Program-made: the position numbers and the translations under genes
Shown: positions 34,821 to 44,895 of the stretch, in pieces
Layout of the letters: every line of letters starts with the position of its first letter
Position numbering within the stretch: position 1 is the first letter of the stretch
From: Desulfatibacillum sp.
GTDB lineage: Bacteria; Desulfobacterota; Desulfobacteria; Desulfobacterales; Desulfatibacillaceae
NCBI GenBank assembly: GCA_016342355.1
Contig: JAEINP010000042.1
Location: 1-44,944 of the forward strand
Direction: 5' to 3'
DNA: 44,944 nucleotides
Notes under the pieces: generated by a model
Seen by the model: the letters and a program-made list of their open reading frames with translations, nothing else
Told to the model about the DNA's origin: nothing
Database searches by the model: none

Positions 34821-35870
34821 ATGTTTACCAAGTGGACACGCGCTTTTTTAACCTTAACCTGTATCATCCTGCTCACACCTGTTTTTTGTCTTGCCAAAGA
34901 TTACGGAAACAAAGACACAGCTAAAGTAATCTGGAAAACCGCCACCATGGCGCCCAAGGGAATCGGGTATTCCCAACTCTTCGAAGAAATTCTGATGCCG
35001 GAAATCGAAAAGCAAACCAAGGGCGAACTGTACCTCAAAATCTATTGGGGCGGGGTCATGGGCGACGACAAGCAGATTTTGAAAAAAATGCGCATCAACC
35101 AGTTGCAGGGCGCCGGTCTGTCCGGCCAGGGCACCTTTGAACTGTCCAAGGAAATCGCCGTGCTTGGCCTGCCCTTTATGTTCAACAGCTACGAGGAAAT
35201 CGATTATGTGAAAACCAAGATGATCGATACCTACGACAACGTTGTGCAGGAGGAATCAGGATTCAAAATGCTCCAGTGGCTGGACCAGGATTTTGACCAG
35301 ATTTATTCCGCCAAATTTCCCATGGACAAAGTGGAAAATTTCAGCAAAGTCCGATTCATTACATGGTACGGAGACCTGGAAGGCAAGCTCCTGGAAAAAC
35401 TGGGTGCCAGCCCCATCCCCATTGATGTGGCGGAAATTCCCTCCACAGTGCGGGCCGGAGCCGGTGAAGGCCTCATCGCCCCTGCCATCTGGGTGGCCGC
35501 CACTCAATTGTACAATTCCTTTGAATACGTAAACTCCGCCAAAATTCGCTACACTCCCGCCTTTGTGGTGGTAACCCAAACTGCCTGGGATGAAGTCCCG
35601 GAAGAACACCGGAAAAAGGTTGCGGAACTCCGGGTTCCCCTTTCCAAATCCTTTTGCGAACGCTCCAGATTAGAATCCGAAAAATATCTTAAAGCCATCA
35701 TGAGCCGAGGCATCAAGGCCGCAAACCCCTGCCCCGAAGAAATGGCCCTGTTAAAGGAAAAAACCATGCCTTTGTGGGGGGAACTGGCCGGAGAACTCTA
35801 TTCCCAGGAAATCCTGGACGAACTGGAAGCACACCTTAAGGAATACCGCAACATGCAAAAGGGCGGTTGA
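34821..35870 (+). CDS. TRAP transporter solute-binding protein (DctP family)
   Basis: 349 residues with a Sec signal peptide (about 1-25, ending CLA). The DctP fold is visible: VIWKTATMAPKGIGYSQLFEEI, LKIYWGGVMGDDKQILKKM, LGLPFMFNSYEEIDYV, and the conserved Arg region VRFITWYGD with the helix ENFSKVRF before it. TRAP receptors bind organic acids in the periplasm and deliver them to DctQ/DctM membrane subunits; neither is encoded in the window. The ligand is unknown. A GGGGGG stretch 6 nt before the ATG serves as ribosome site. Confidence 0.88.
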   Translation: MFTKWTRAFLTLTCIILLTPVFCLAKDYGNKDTAKVIWKTATMAPKGIGYSQLFEEILMPEIEKQTKGELYLKIYWGGVMGDDKQILKKMRINQLQGAGLSGQGTFELSKEIAVLGLPFMFNSYEEIDYVKTKMIDTYDNVVQEESGFKMLQWLDQDFDQIYSAKFPMDKVENFSKVRFITWYGDLEGKLLEKLGASPIPIDVAEIPSTVRAGAGEGLIAPAIWVAATQLYNSFEYVNSAKIRYTPAFVVVTQTAWDEVPEEHRKKVAELRVPLSKSFCERSRLESEKYLKAIMSRGIKAANPCPEEMALLKEKTMPLWGELAGELYSQEILDELEAHLKEYRNMQKGG

Positions 35871-36050
35871 CCACCAAAATCCATGGTTTAAAGGAACCGC
35901 CACTGTAAAACTTTTGTCACAGACTCCCCGAACCTTTCTTTCAAAGCCTTTTATTGGTATATTTGACTTTTTGGTAAAGAAATATCGGGTTTGTTACAAA
36001 AAGGGACGTGGCGTCGCACTGCCTCAGCCCTTTGAACCGGGAATGGATTT

Positions 36051-37607
36051 ATGCTGTCAAATATCAGACAACTGGAAGGGCGTTTCCCGGGAATGCATCG
36101 GGATTCCCGGGGACGCCATGTCAAAATCGTAGACCGGTATGTCATTCATGGAAACCCCATGGATTTCAGGGACTTATGCGGACGCATTGTGCGTGCTGAC
36201 ACCAAATACCTGGTCCTGGATCTGGACGGAACCTTCCACAAAGGCCTCAATCCGGGGGTGATGCTGGGATGGGACCTGTGCGCCTACCAGGCATACGGCA
36301 TGGATTACCTCGACTCTTTGGACGATAAAGGCCGCAAGGGCTCTTTTGTCCTGAATTGGAGAGACCAGGCAGCCCAGGGCCGCTATGCCAAAAACGGGGC
36401 CAAACAGTGGCTCCTGCCCGGTGTCCTGTACTATTCCCTGGCCCGGATGGGTTGGAAATCCTCGCCAGTCCGCAAAACCCTCCGCCAGTCCCTCGGCCCC
36501 CATGCCATGGACAAGATGCTGGCCCTCATGCGCCTGAGCCTCATGCATCAAATGGCGGGCATTCCCCTGGATGACGTTTATAAGCTGGTGCGGAGCTTGT
36601 GGAAGCGGCATGGAGATCGGCAGGTGATCGAGCCGGACGATATTCAGTGGCTCCGCCACTCCTTTCCCAATCTGAAAATCATTGTGAGCAGCGCCTCTCC
36701 CAGGGCCTTGCTGGAGATCGTCAGGGAGGACTTTCCGGTGCACGATATTTTCGCCACGGAAATTGAAACCCGCAACGGCATAACCAGCTCCCCCCACTGG
36801 ATGCATCGGCTGTTTGGGAACAAACAGCCCAGGCGCATTGCGCCTCCGGCTTCCCTGCGCCAAAACGCCTATTACAATAAAATCAAATATTTATGCTTGA
36901 AGTATCCTGATTTTCCGGACCCGGATGTCCATACGGTTGGCATTACGGACACCAAGCATGGGGAAGACTATCCCTGGTCCGAGTATTTCAAGTGCGTGGC
37001 GGACATAAACAGCCACGATCCCTTTTCTCCCCTGGTGTCCACGGCGTCCCCTCTCGAAGAAATCCATTCCGCCAAAATCATGACCCGGCAGGACAAGGAA
37101 GAAACCCGGGATCAGGAGGACGCCCAGCCATGGGACATGCCCTCCCCCATGGGTCCTTCGGATGTTTTTGAATTCTCCCGCCAGGAACTGGAAAAAACTC
37201 TGGAAGCGGAACTGACCAGGGCCGAGGCCATGGCTAAAGAATGCTATGATGCTGTTCCCGGAGTGTTGCAGGACCTGGACGATTTTTCCCAAGACGTGTT
37301 TGTGACGGCCCAGGCCCTGGAAAACACCGTCATCGGGTACAATGCAAGCCATGGCGAAGACCGCAACAGGTATTTTGACAAAGTCCGGGCTGTTTTAAAG
37401 CAGACCTACCGGTTGAACCGGCATCTGAATCAGGGCATGAATCCGGTTTCCCAAAAATGGTCCGGGATCGAAAAAATCATGGAATCCGCCAGAACCCGAA
37501 TCCATAAAATGGCCGGAAGCGCCATCGAAGACCCAACGCCTCCCGCCTTCACTGATGAAGATTTCACCTTCCCTGTAAAAACGCCCCATAGGCCTTATAG
37601 GCCATGA
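36051..37607 (+). CDS. HAD-superfamily protein with C-terminal helical extension
   Basis: 518 residues. HAD motif I is YLVLDLDGTF (nucleophile D57, acid D59); motif II is the IIVSSASPRALLEIV segment (about 218-232); the motif IV acids lie in VGITDTKHGEDYPW (about 313-326). The long cap between motifs I and II (about 75-210) is helical and basic. After about residue 345 a charged linker leads to a helical, probably coiled C-terminal region (375-500). A phosphatase-like activity is likely; the substrate is unknown. The start could also be ATG 36093. The last 44 bp overlap the convergent M18 gene. The 180 bp before it (35871-36050) have no gene. Confidence 0.78.
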   Translation: MLSNIRQLEGRFPGMHRDSRGRHVKIVDRYVIHGNPMDFRDLCGRIVRADTKYLVLDLDGTFHKGLNPGVMLGWDLCAYQAYGMDYLDSLDDKGRKGSFVLNWRDQAAQGRYAKNGAKQWLLPGVLYYSLARMGWKSSPVRKTLRQSLGPHAMDKMLALMRLSLMHQMAGIPLDDVYKLVRSLWKRHGDRQVIEPDDIQWLRHSFPNLKIIVSSASPRALLEIVREDFPVHDIFATEIETRNGITSSPHWMHRLFGNKQPRRIAPPASLRQNAYYNKIKYLCLKYPDFPDPDVHTVGITDTKHGEDYPWSEYFKCVADINSHDPFSPLVSTASPLEEIHSAKIMTRQDKEETRDQEDAQPWDMPSPMGPSDVFEFSRQELEKTLEAELTRAEAMAKECYDAVPGVLQDLDDFSQDVFVTAQALENTVIGYNASHGEDRNRYFDKVRAVLKQTYRLNRHLNQGMNPVSQKWSGIEKIMESARTRIHKMAGSAIEDPTPPAFTDEDFTFPVKTPHRPYRP

Positions 37608-38988
37608 AGATATCGGCTTTGGAGGCAATCTCAAAGGGCGAATGCATTCCCAGGATAGCCGGGCCGCAGTCGACCACGTCCATGCCATGGGTCGCCAAAA
37701 ACTTGGCGATGGTGCCGCCGCCGCCTTCGTCCACCTTGCCCAATTGGCCGATTTGCCAGACGATTTTATTGGCCTCGAAAATTCCGCGCACATAGCCCAG
37801 GTGTTCGGCGTTGGCGTCGGAGGCCCCGGACTTCCCTGCCGACCCCGTGTATTTGGTCATGCACATGCCATATCCCAGCTTGGCGGCGTTGTTCTTTTCG
37901 TGGACCGACTGGTAATCCGGGTCCAGGGCCGGAGCCACATCGCCGGACAGGCCCTTGGACGCCATGAGTGTGGCTGTCAGGTCTCGTGACGAAGCCCCCT
38001 GCCCCGCCAGTTTTAGCAGATCGGAAATAAAAGATTCCAAAAATCGGGATTTGGCGCCGGTATTACCCTCGCTGCCGATTTCCTCCTTGTCCGCCAAAAA
38101 AACCACGCTGGTGAATTCGGGCTTGCTCTTGGCGTCCAGCAATGCGCGAACCGCGCAATAGGAGCATACCCGGTCGTCCTGGCCATAGGCTCCGATCAGG
38201 CTGCGATCCAGCCCCACATCCCGGGCCTGGCCTGCGGGAACCGCCTCGATTTCAGCCGTGAGGAAATCCTCTTCCACCAGCCCGTATTTCTCGTGGAGCA
38301 GATTCATGGCCATGAGCTTGAAACGGTCCGGGGTTTTCTCCGGCCCCAGGGGAAGGCTGCCCAAAAGGATATTGAGCTTTTCCCCCTCAAAGGCGATAGC
38401 CAGGGTCTTGCCTGCCTGGATTTTGCGGGCCAGGTGGGGTAACAGGTCCAGGACGGTGAAAACAGGATCGCCGGGGTCTTCCCCCAGGCGGATATCAATG
38501 GATTTGCCGTCCTTGTCCACAGCCACCCCGTGGAGGGCAAGAGGCCGGGCAAACCACTGGTGCTTGCGAACTCCGCCGTAATAGTGGGTCTTGAAAAAGG
38601 CCATGTCTGTTTCTTCATACAGGGGGTTGGCCTTCAGATCCAGGCGGGGAGAATCCACATGGGAGGCCACAATATGCACCCCTTCTGTCACAGGGCGGAC
38701 TCCCAGACGAGCCAGGGCGATGCATTTGTTTTTCCAGGTGCGAAAAACCAGGCCGTTTTCTCCTGCTTCATCCACGGGAAAAAAACCGGTCTTCCGGGCC
38801 AGTTGTTCCACCGTGGCCACGGCCCTGCGTTCGGTCTTGGAATTATCCAGGAATGTTTTGTATTCATCCCCAAACTTCATGGCCTTATTCCGGTCCGCCT
38901 TGGTCAACTCATCCCAGACCAGTTTGGACTTGCGCATGAGTTTCTTGGATAAATCCTGGGCCTGCTTTTTGGTCATATCTCCGGCCAT
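37564..38988 (-). CDS. M18-family aminopeptidase
   Basis: A 474-residue cytoplasmic zinc metallo-aminopeptidase. The binuclear-metal motifs are present: SHVDSPRLDLK (His and Asp), GAYGQDDRVCSY, VFLADKEEIGSEGNTG (Glu pair) and the C-terminal LGMHSPFE. Family members remove N-terminal residues, often acidic ones, from peptides, which would complement peptide import. AGGAG precedes the ATG. It is the last gene of the tex-dtd-sodN run; the 46 bp between sodN and this gene hold no terminator. Confidence 0.93.
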   Translation of the reverse strand: MAGDMTKKQAQDLSKKLMRKSKLVWDELTKADRNKAMKFGDEYKTFLDNSKTERRAVATVEQLARKTGFFPVDEAGENGLVFRTWKNKCIALARLGVRPVTEGVHIVASHVDSPRLDLKANPLYEETDMAFFKTHYYGGVRKHQWFARPLALHGVAVDKDGKSIDIRLGEDPGDPVFTVLDLLPHLARKIQAGKTLAIAFEGEKLNILLGSLPLGPEKTPDRFKLMAMNLLHEKYGLVEEDFLTAEIEAVPAGQARDVGLDRSLIGAYGQDDRVCSYCAVRALLDAKSKPEFTSVVFLADKEEIGSEGNTGAKSRFLESFISDLLKLAGQGASSRDLTATLMASKGLSGDVAPALDPDYQSVHEKNNAAKLGYGMCMTKYTGSAGKSGASDANAEHLGYVRGIFEANKIVWQIGQLGKVDEGGGGTIAKFLATHGMDVVDCGPAILGMHSPFEIASKADIFMAYKAYGAFLQGR

Positions 38989-39034
38989 ACAATCTCCTGT
39001 ATCACTTTAGGAAAACTATACCAATCATATGGTT

Positions 39035-39475
39035 TTATTTGGCAAAATATAAATCCGAAAACTGTTTGACTACATCCCTCAGGTTGTTCACATAGCCCAG
39101 GTCGGTGGTTTGCTTGCAGTTCATGGCGTACACCAGCATTTTGTGCAACAGGGCGATCTTCTTATCGTAGTCCGGGGCGTCCAGCTTGATCCTTTGAGTC
39201 ATGAAATACTGGCTGACGATTTCCTGGAACTTGTTGGCGTGATCCTCTTTATTGGTGATCCAACGCACCAACTGGTTGTAGTGGGGGTGGTCCGCCTTTT
39301 CCAGTTCTATGATCTGCTTCATGGATTTTTCAATGGTGTCGATGTGCTCGTTGAGCATGCTGATGCGCATTTGGTCATCGTAAATGCCGCAGGGGATTTC
39401 GCAATGGGCATAAGCGTTTGCAGACAATCCAAGGACTGCCAGGATAACCAAAATTCCGGTCCATGTCTTTTTCAT
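39035..39475 (-). CDS. sodN: nickel superoxide dismutase with Sec signal peptide
   Basis: A 146-residue precursor. Residues 1-23 form a Sec signal peptide (MKK, hydrophobic core ILVILAVLGL, AYA cleavage site). The next residues are HCEIPCGIYD, the Ni-hook motif H1-C2-x-x-P5-C6-G7-x-Y9-D10 of Ni-SOD, so cleavage would create exactly the His1 N-terminus needed to bind nickel. The remaining 113 residues are helical, as in the Ni-SOD four-helix bundle, with QLVRWITNKEDHANKF and SQYFMTQRIKL. It would dismutate superoxide in the periplasm. Other Ni-SODs need the SodX protease; none is encoded here. AAGGAGG lies 6 nt before ATG 39475; it starts 10 bp after dtd. Confidence 0.92.
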   Translation of the reverse strand: MKKTWTGILVILAVLGLSANAYAHCEIPCGIYDDQMRISMLNEHIDTIEKSMKQIIELEKADHPHYNQLVRWITNKEDHANKFQEIVSQYFMTQRIKLDAPDYDKKIALLHKMLVYAMNCKQTTDLGYVNNLRDVVKQFSDLYFAK

Positions 39476-39485
39476 GCCATCCTCC

Positions 39486-39926
39486 TTATTTGCTTTCCAC
39501 AATCAAGGTTACAGGGCCCTGATTCACCAGGGCGACATCCATCATGGCCCCAAATTTGCCGGTGGCTATTTTGATGCCCAACATATCCACGGCGCTCACA
39601 AATTCCTCGTAGAGCTTTTCCGCCAGTTCCGGTGGCGCCGCGCTAATAAAGGAAGGCCTTCTTCCTTTGCGACAATCCCCGTAGAGAGTGAATTGGGAAA
39701 CCACCAGCATTTCGCCTTGAATTTCGTCCAGGGAGCGGTTCATCTTGCCAGCATCATCTTCAAATATTCGAAGACCGACAATTTTTTTTGCAAGAAACTC
39801 CACTTCCTTGGAGGTGTCTTCCGGGGCTACCCCCAAAAGCACCAAAAGGCCCGATTCAATGGCCCCCACCACTTGCCCGTCCACTGTAACACTGGATTTG
39901 CCTACCCGCTGCACCACTGCCCGCAT
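39486..39926 (-). CDS. dtd: D-aminoacyl-tRNA deacylase
   Basis: 146 residues, the standard family length. The enzyme hydrolyses D-Tyr-tRNA and other mischarged tRNAs in the cytoplasm. Both active-site motifs are present: SQFTLYGD (SQxT) and NQGPVT (GPxT), and the N-terminus MRAVVQRV is typical. It lies 34 bp after tex and 10 bp before sodN on the same strand. Confidence 0.96.
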   Translation of the reverse strand: MRAVVQRVGKSSVTVDGQVVGAIESGLLVLLGVAPEDTSKEVEFLAKKIVGLRIFEDDAGKMNRSLDEIQGEMLVVSQFTLYGDCRKGRRPSFISAAPPELAEKLYEEFVSAVDMLGIKIATGKFGAMMDVALVNQGPVTLIVESK

Positions 39927-39960
39927 GAATTTGCCTCCTGATTCAAAGGCTGTAAAACCG

Positions 39961-42210
39961 TTATTTTTTCAATTTGCCCAAGTTGGCAAAGGGATTGTTA
40001 AAGGGCGCGTCTTCCTTTTTTTGCTGGGGAGGACGGCCGCCGCCCTTGGGTCCTTTCTGAAAATCCCTTTCATCGATCTTCTTTTTCATGGAAAGGGCTA
40101 TCCGCTTCCTGTCCAGGTCGATTTCCAGCACCCGAACTGTAACCCTTTGTTGTACTTTTACCACGTCAGCCGCGTTCTTGACAAAATTATCGGACAACTG
40201 GCTCACGTGCACCAATCCGTCCTGATGCACCCCCACGTCCACAAAGGCTCCGAAGTTGGTCACGTTGGTGACGATGCCCGGCAGTTCCATGCCGATTTCC
40301 AGGTCCTTCATTTCCATGACGTCCTTGGAAAACGAAAAGGCTTCCAGGGCCTGCCTGGGGTCCCGGCCCGGTTTGGCAAGTTCGGCCATAATGTCTGTGA
40401 GGGTGGGCAGGCCCAGTTTGTCGGTCACATATTTGTTCAACTCGATTTTTTTCCGCAGGGTTTCATCCCCCATGAGATGGGGAATTTCGCACCCTATGTC
40501 CTTAGCCATGGACTCCACCACATGATAGGTTTCCGGGTGAACGGCGCTGCTGTCCAGGGGATTGTCGGCGTCGGGAATCCTTAAAAAACCCGCTGCCTGT
40601 TCAAAGGCCTTGGGGCCAAGGCGGGGGATTTTTTTCAAGGCGTCCCGGGAGCGAAACGGGCCGTTTTCCGTCCTGAAATCCACAATCCGCTGGGCCAGTC
40701 GGGAGCCCAGGCCGGAGACATAGCTGAGCAACTGGGGGCTGGCCATATTTACATCCACGCCCACGTTGTTCACGCAACTGATCACCACATCGTCTAATGT
40801 ATCCTTGAGTTTGATCTGATCCACATCGTGCTGATACTGGCCCACGCCAATGGACTTGGGATCGATCTTCACCAGTTCGGCCAGGGGGTCCATGAGCCTG
40901 CGGCCAATGGAAACCGCCCCGCGCACGGTTACGTCCTGGTCGGGAAATTCTTTTCTGGCCACATCCGAGGCCGAATAAATGGAAGCCCCGCTTTCATCCA
41001 CCGAAAGCACCATGACCTCCACAGGCAGATTGCAGCGCCTTACGAACGCCTCGGTCTCCCGGCCTGCGGTGCCGTTTCCGATGGCGATAGCCTCGATCTG
41101 GTGCTGTCTCACGAGATTTTTAAGGGTTTCTTCCGCTTCCATCACCTGGCGGTCCGAAGAATGGGGAAAAATGGCGGTATAGTGGAGCAAAGTCCCCTGA
41201 CGATCCAGGGCGACCACCTTGCAGCCTGTCCGAAAACCCGGGTCCAGGGCAAGCACCCGTTTGCGGCCCAGGGGAGGCGCCAAAAGAAGATGCCGGAGGT
41301 TGTCGGCGAAAACCCTGACCGCCTCTTCGTCGGCCCTTTCCTTGGAAGCCAAACGGACTTCGGTTTCCATGGCACGGAACAGGAGGCGCTTGTAGCCATC
41401 GGCGATGGCCAGCTTCACCTGCTGGGAAGCGGGGGAATCGCCCTTAAGATAATACTGATGAATGATATCCAGGGCTTGGTCATCCTCCACCACCACTTCC
41501 AGGTTGAGCATTTCCTCGTTTTCGCCCCGGCGCATGGCTAAAATCCGGTGGGAAGGGGCTTTGGCTGCGGACTCTTCCCACTGGAAATAGTCCTTGAACT
41601 TGGCCCCAAGTTCCTCTTTTCCGGCTACCATGGTGCTTCGGAACAAGGCGGTCTTAAAAAAGAAATCACGCATGGAGGCGCGGACCTGGGTGTCTTCACT
41701 CACCATTTCCGCAATGATATCCCGGGCGCCGGCCACAGCGTCCTCGGCGCTTTCCACGCCATTTTCCGGGTCCACATGGTTGGCTGCCAGAGCCATGGGG
41801 TCGATGCTCTCATCCTGTTCCAATATAACCAGAGCCAGGGGCTCCAGGCCCTTTTCCCGAGCGATGGTGGCCTTGGTTCTGCGCTTGGGCCGGTACGGAA
41901 GATATATATCCTCCAGTTCGGACATGGTTTGGGCGGCCGTGACTTGATCCTTGAGTTCCTCGGTGAGGTGGCCGTTTTTTTCCAAAGAACGCAAAATGGT
42001 TTCCCTGCGGTCGTCCATGGCCGCCAGTTGGGCCAGCCTGTCCCGAATGGCTGTGATCTCCACCTCATCCAGACTGCCTGTGGCCTCCTTTCGGTACCGG
42101 GAGATAAAAGGCACGGTAGCGCCTTCGGAAAGCAACAGGGCCGTGGCTTCCACCGACCTTCCGGGAATGGCCAATTCTGAGGCGACAATCACAACATGCT
42201 CTGGGTTCAT
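39961..42210 (-). CDS. tex: Tex family transcription accessory / RNA-binding protein
   Basis: 749 residues. The N-terminal Tex region ([28 protein letters not shown]), a YqgF/RNase H-like domain ([18 protein letters not shown] ... [12 protein letters not shown]), helix-hairpin-helix repeats ([36 protein letters not shown]) and a C-terminal S1 domain (about 645-715, [25 protein letters not shown]) appear in order. Tex binds nucleic acids and affects transcription and translation. The tail is Lys/Gly/Pro rich. AAGGA precedes the ATG, and a promoter lies at 42260-42288. Confidence 0.95.
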   Translation of the reverse strand: MNPEHVVIVASELAIPGRSVEATALLLSEGATVPFISRYRKEATGSLDEVEITAIRDRLAQLAAMDDRRETILRSLEKNGHLTEELKDQVTAAQTMSELEDIYLPYRPKRRTKATIAREKGLEPLALVILEQDESIDPMALAANHVDPENGVESAEDAVAGARDIIAEMVSEDTQVRASMRDFFFKTALFRSTMVAGKEELGAKFKDYFQWEESAAKAPSHRILAMRRGENEEMLNLEVVVEDDQALDIIHQYYLKGDSPASQQVKLAIADGYKRLLFRAMETEVRLASKERADEEAVRVFADNLRHLLLAPPLGRKRVLALDPGFRTGCKVVALDRQGTLLHYTAIFPHSSDRQVMEAEETLKNLVRQHQIEAIAIGNGTAGRETEAFVRRCNLPVEVMVLSVDESGASIYSASDVARKEFPDQDVTVRGAVSIGRRLMDPLAELVKIDPKSIGVGQYQHDVDQIKLKDTLDDVVISCVNNVGVDVNMASPQLLSYVSGLGSRLAQRIVDFRTENGPFRSRDALKKIPRLGPKAFEQAAGFLRIPDADNPLDSSAVHPETYHVVESMAKDIGCEIPHLMGDETLRKKIELNKYVTDKLGLPTLTDIMAELAKPGRDPRQALEAFSFSKDVMEMKDLEIGMELPGIVTNVTNFGAFVDVGVHQDGLVHVSQLSDNFVKNAADVVKVQQRVTVRVLEIDLDRKRIALSMKKKIDERDFQKGPKGGGRPPQQKKEDAPFNNPFANLGKLKK

Positions 42211-42259
42211 GGAAAATCCTTTCCGTATGACAGAGGTTAAAAGTGTCTATGGGAGGCCT

Positions 42260-42288
42260 TTCATAGCACTATGGAAAGGGGGGGTCAA
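42260..42288 (-). promoter_or_regulatory. putative tex operon promoter
   Basis: On the minus strand TTGACC (42283-42288), 17 bp, TATGAA (42260-42265), with a predicted leader of about 43 nt before tex. A perfect 6-bp inverted repeat with a 3-nt loop (42299-42313) lies just upstream of the -35 and could be an operator. Confidence 0.5.
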
Positions 42289-42396
42289 TGCCTATGATAC
42301 CACATGCTGTGGTCAAAATTCAGAAACCTCTATTACCCGAACTCAAAAAATAATTTAACTTTTTTTTCGGTGCGCACCTGCCCGATTCCACATATG

Positions 42397-42497
42397 TTTT
42401 CGCCTGTTGGGCAGTCAGGAAGTCATTTTTCGCCTGGATCGCAGGTTGACATCCATGAGCCTAATGGGCTATTGATTTATGACTTCTTCCTTATAAT
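42397..42497 (+). promoter_or_regulatory. pyrG upstream region: -10 box and spaced direct repeat
   Basis: A perfect TATAAT (42492-42497) lies 24 bp before the pyrG ATG, but the sequence before it offers only TTGATT with 14-bp spacing, so a -35 is weak. A TTGACA at 42446-42451 is too far for this box. TTTTCGCCTG occurs twice (42397-42406 and 42427-42436), spaced by 30 bp. The 311-bp tex-pyrG gap contains no gene. Confidence 0.45.
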
Positions 42498-42518
42498 ATA
42501 TCCGAATACGAGGGCTAA

Positions 42519-44171
<1,653 letters not shown>

Positions 44172-44180
44172 CCAGCTAAT

Positions 44181-44206
44181 CGGGCCGGACTTCTGTGTCC
44201 GGCCCG
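44181..44206 (+). terminator. strong GC hairpin after pyrG
   Basis: A perfect 10-bp inverted repeat (44181-44190 and 44197-44206) with a 6-nt loop, 9 bp after the pyrG stop. No T-run follows, so it may end transcription inefficiently or stabilise the 3' end. Confidence 0.6.
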
Positions 44207-44215
44207 CCTCACAGA

Positions 44216-44249
44216 GTAGGCGTTGTCGCTCCCGGCCGGCGCATCCTAC
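44216..44249. repeat. imperfect palindrome, possible intergenic repeat unit
   Basis: GTAGG (44216-44220) pairs with CCTAC (44245-44249), and a CCGGCCGG palindrome lies within. Its compact, GC-rich palindromic form resembles dispersed intergenic repeats, but there is no second copy in this window. Confidence 0.35.
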
Positions 44250-44343
44250 CCCATGTTTTCTGTTCCAAATTGTTGGAAAAACTTACCGTCTTGATCTACA
44301 AAGCAATCACTATCTCTAATTTTACGAGCAGAGGTACAAAACA

Positions 44344-44493
44344 GTGACGTTAAGTCCAAAAGTTGTTTCTGACCTGATTTCGTCTTGGGGTGAAGCCAAT
44401 AATGAACATAGCCAAAGGGTCAACTCCTTATTGGAAAAAGTCAAGCAGAGTCGCTCCGTACCCGGTGGCGCCACGGATGTAAAACCCCTTTAA
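44344..44493 (+). CDS. possible 49-residue small protein, unknown function
   Basis: An open frame from GTG 44344 to TAA 44491-44493, with GAGG 9 nt upstream. The predicted peptide is helical and polar (core SDLISSWGEANNEHSQRVNSLLEKVKQSR), with a Gly/Pro-containing tail. Its composition looks protein-like rather than random, but it is short, has no recognised family, and stands alone between pyrG and the tRNA. Confidence 0.4.
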   Translation: MTLSPKVVSDLISSWGEANNEHSQRVNSLLEKVKQSRSVPGGATDVKPL

Positions 44494-44500
44494 ACAAAAA

Positions 44501-44528
44501 GAGCCAGGCGGTTGTTTCCACCTGGCTC
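44501..44528 (-). terminator. rho-independent terminator oriented to the minus strand
   Basis: Arms GAGCCAGG (44501-44508) and CCTGGCTC (44521-44528). On the minus strand the stem is followed by TTTTTGTTT; on the plus strand no T-run follows. It would end a leftward transcript, yet no gene is evident between it and the tRNA terminator at 44855. It could also act weakly after the small frame at 44344. Confidence 0.55.
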
Positions 44529-44738
44529 CCTTCCCTATATGACGTTGCCAATTGGCAAACTGTTTCAACTGGTACTAAACCGCCTGCAATTTTCGGGCTT
44601 TTTCCGGCTTTTTAGGAGGGCAGTCCCAAACCGCAAATTTTTCAGACCATCCCGAAACCTGATCGCCAAAACCCGCGCCAAACCTAACCCTTCCCACCAA
44701 TTCCCGCCAAATCCCGTCTAATCCCGCCTTCTTTGACC

Positions 44739-44788
44739 AGTCCCAAACCAACCGCCACGCAATAGTCCCAAACCAACCGCCACACAAT
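44739..44788. repeat. 25-bp tandem duplication
   Basis: Two adjacent 25-bp copies (44739-44763 and 44764-44788) differ at one base. A shorter pair, CAGTCGAAAA/CAGTCGAAAC, follows at 44796-44815, and related CCCAAACC and AATCCCG words are scattered through 44620-44730. The stretch from 44529 to 44854 is C-rich on this strand and holds no convincing gene. Confidence 0.8.
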
Positions 44789-44854
44789 AAAAAGGCAGTC
44801 GAAAACAGTCGAAACCGGTAGGAAATGGGTAAAAACGCCCCATAAAAAACAAAG

Positions 44855-44885
44855 CGGGAAATCAGTGTAAGTACCTGATTTCCCG
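44855..44885 (-). terminator. terminator of the tRNA-Thr gene
   Basis: A perfect 11-bp inverted repeat (44855-44865 and 44875-44885) with a 9-nt loop. On the minus strand it is followed by CTTTGTTTTTT and begins 10 bp after the tRNA 3' end. Confidence 0.8.
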
Positions 44886-44895
44886 TATGTTTTCT

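Noticed and set aside
35914-36132. 72-codon plus-strand frame before the HAD gene
   Set aside because: Overlaps the HAD start in another frame, has no ribosome site and no protein-like pattern.
44575-44787. 70-codon minus-strand frame rich in Trp and Gly
   Set aside because: Runs through the tandem repeat and low-complexity tract, has no clear ribosome site and looks like translated repeat DNA.
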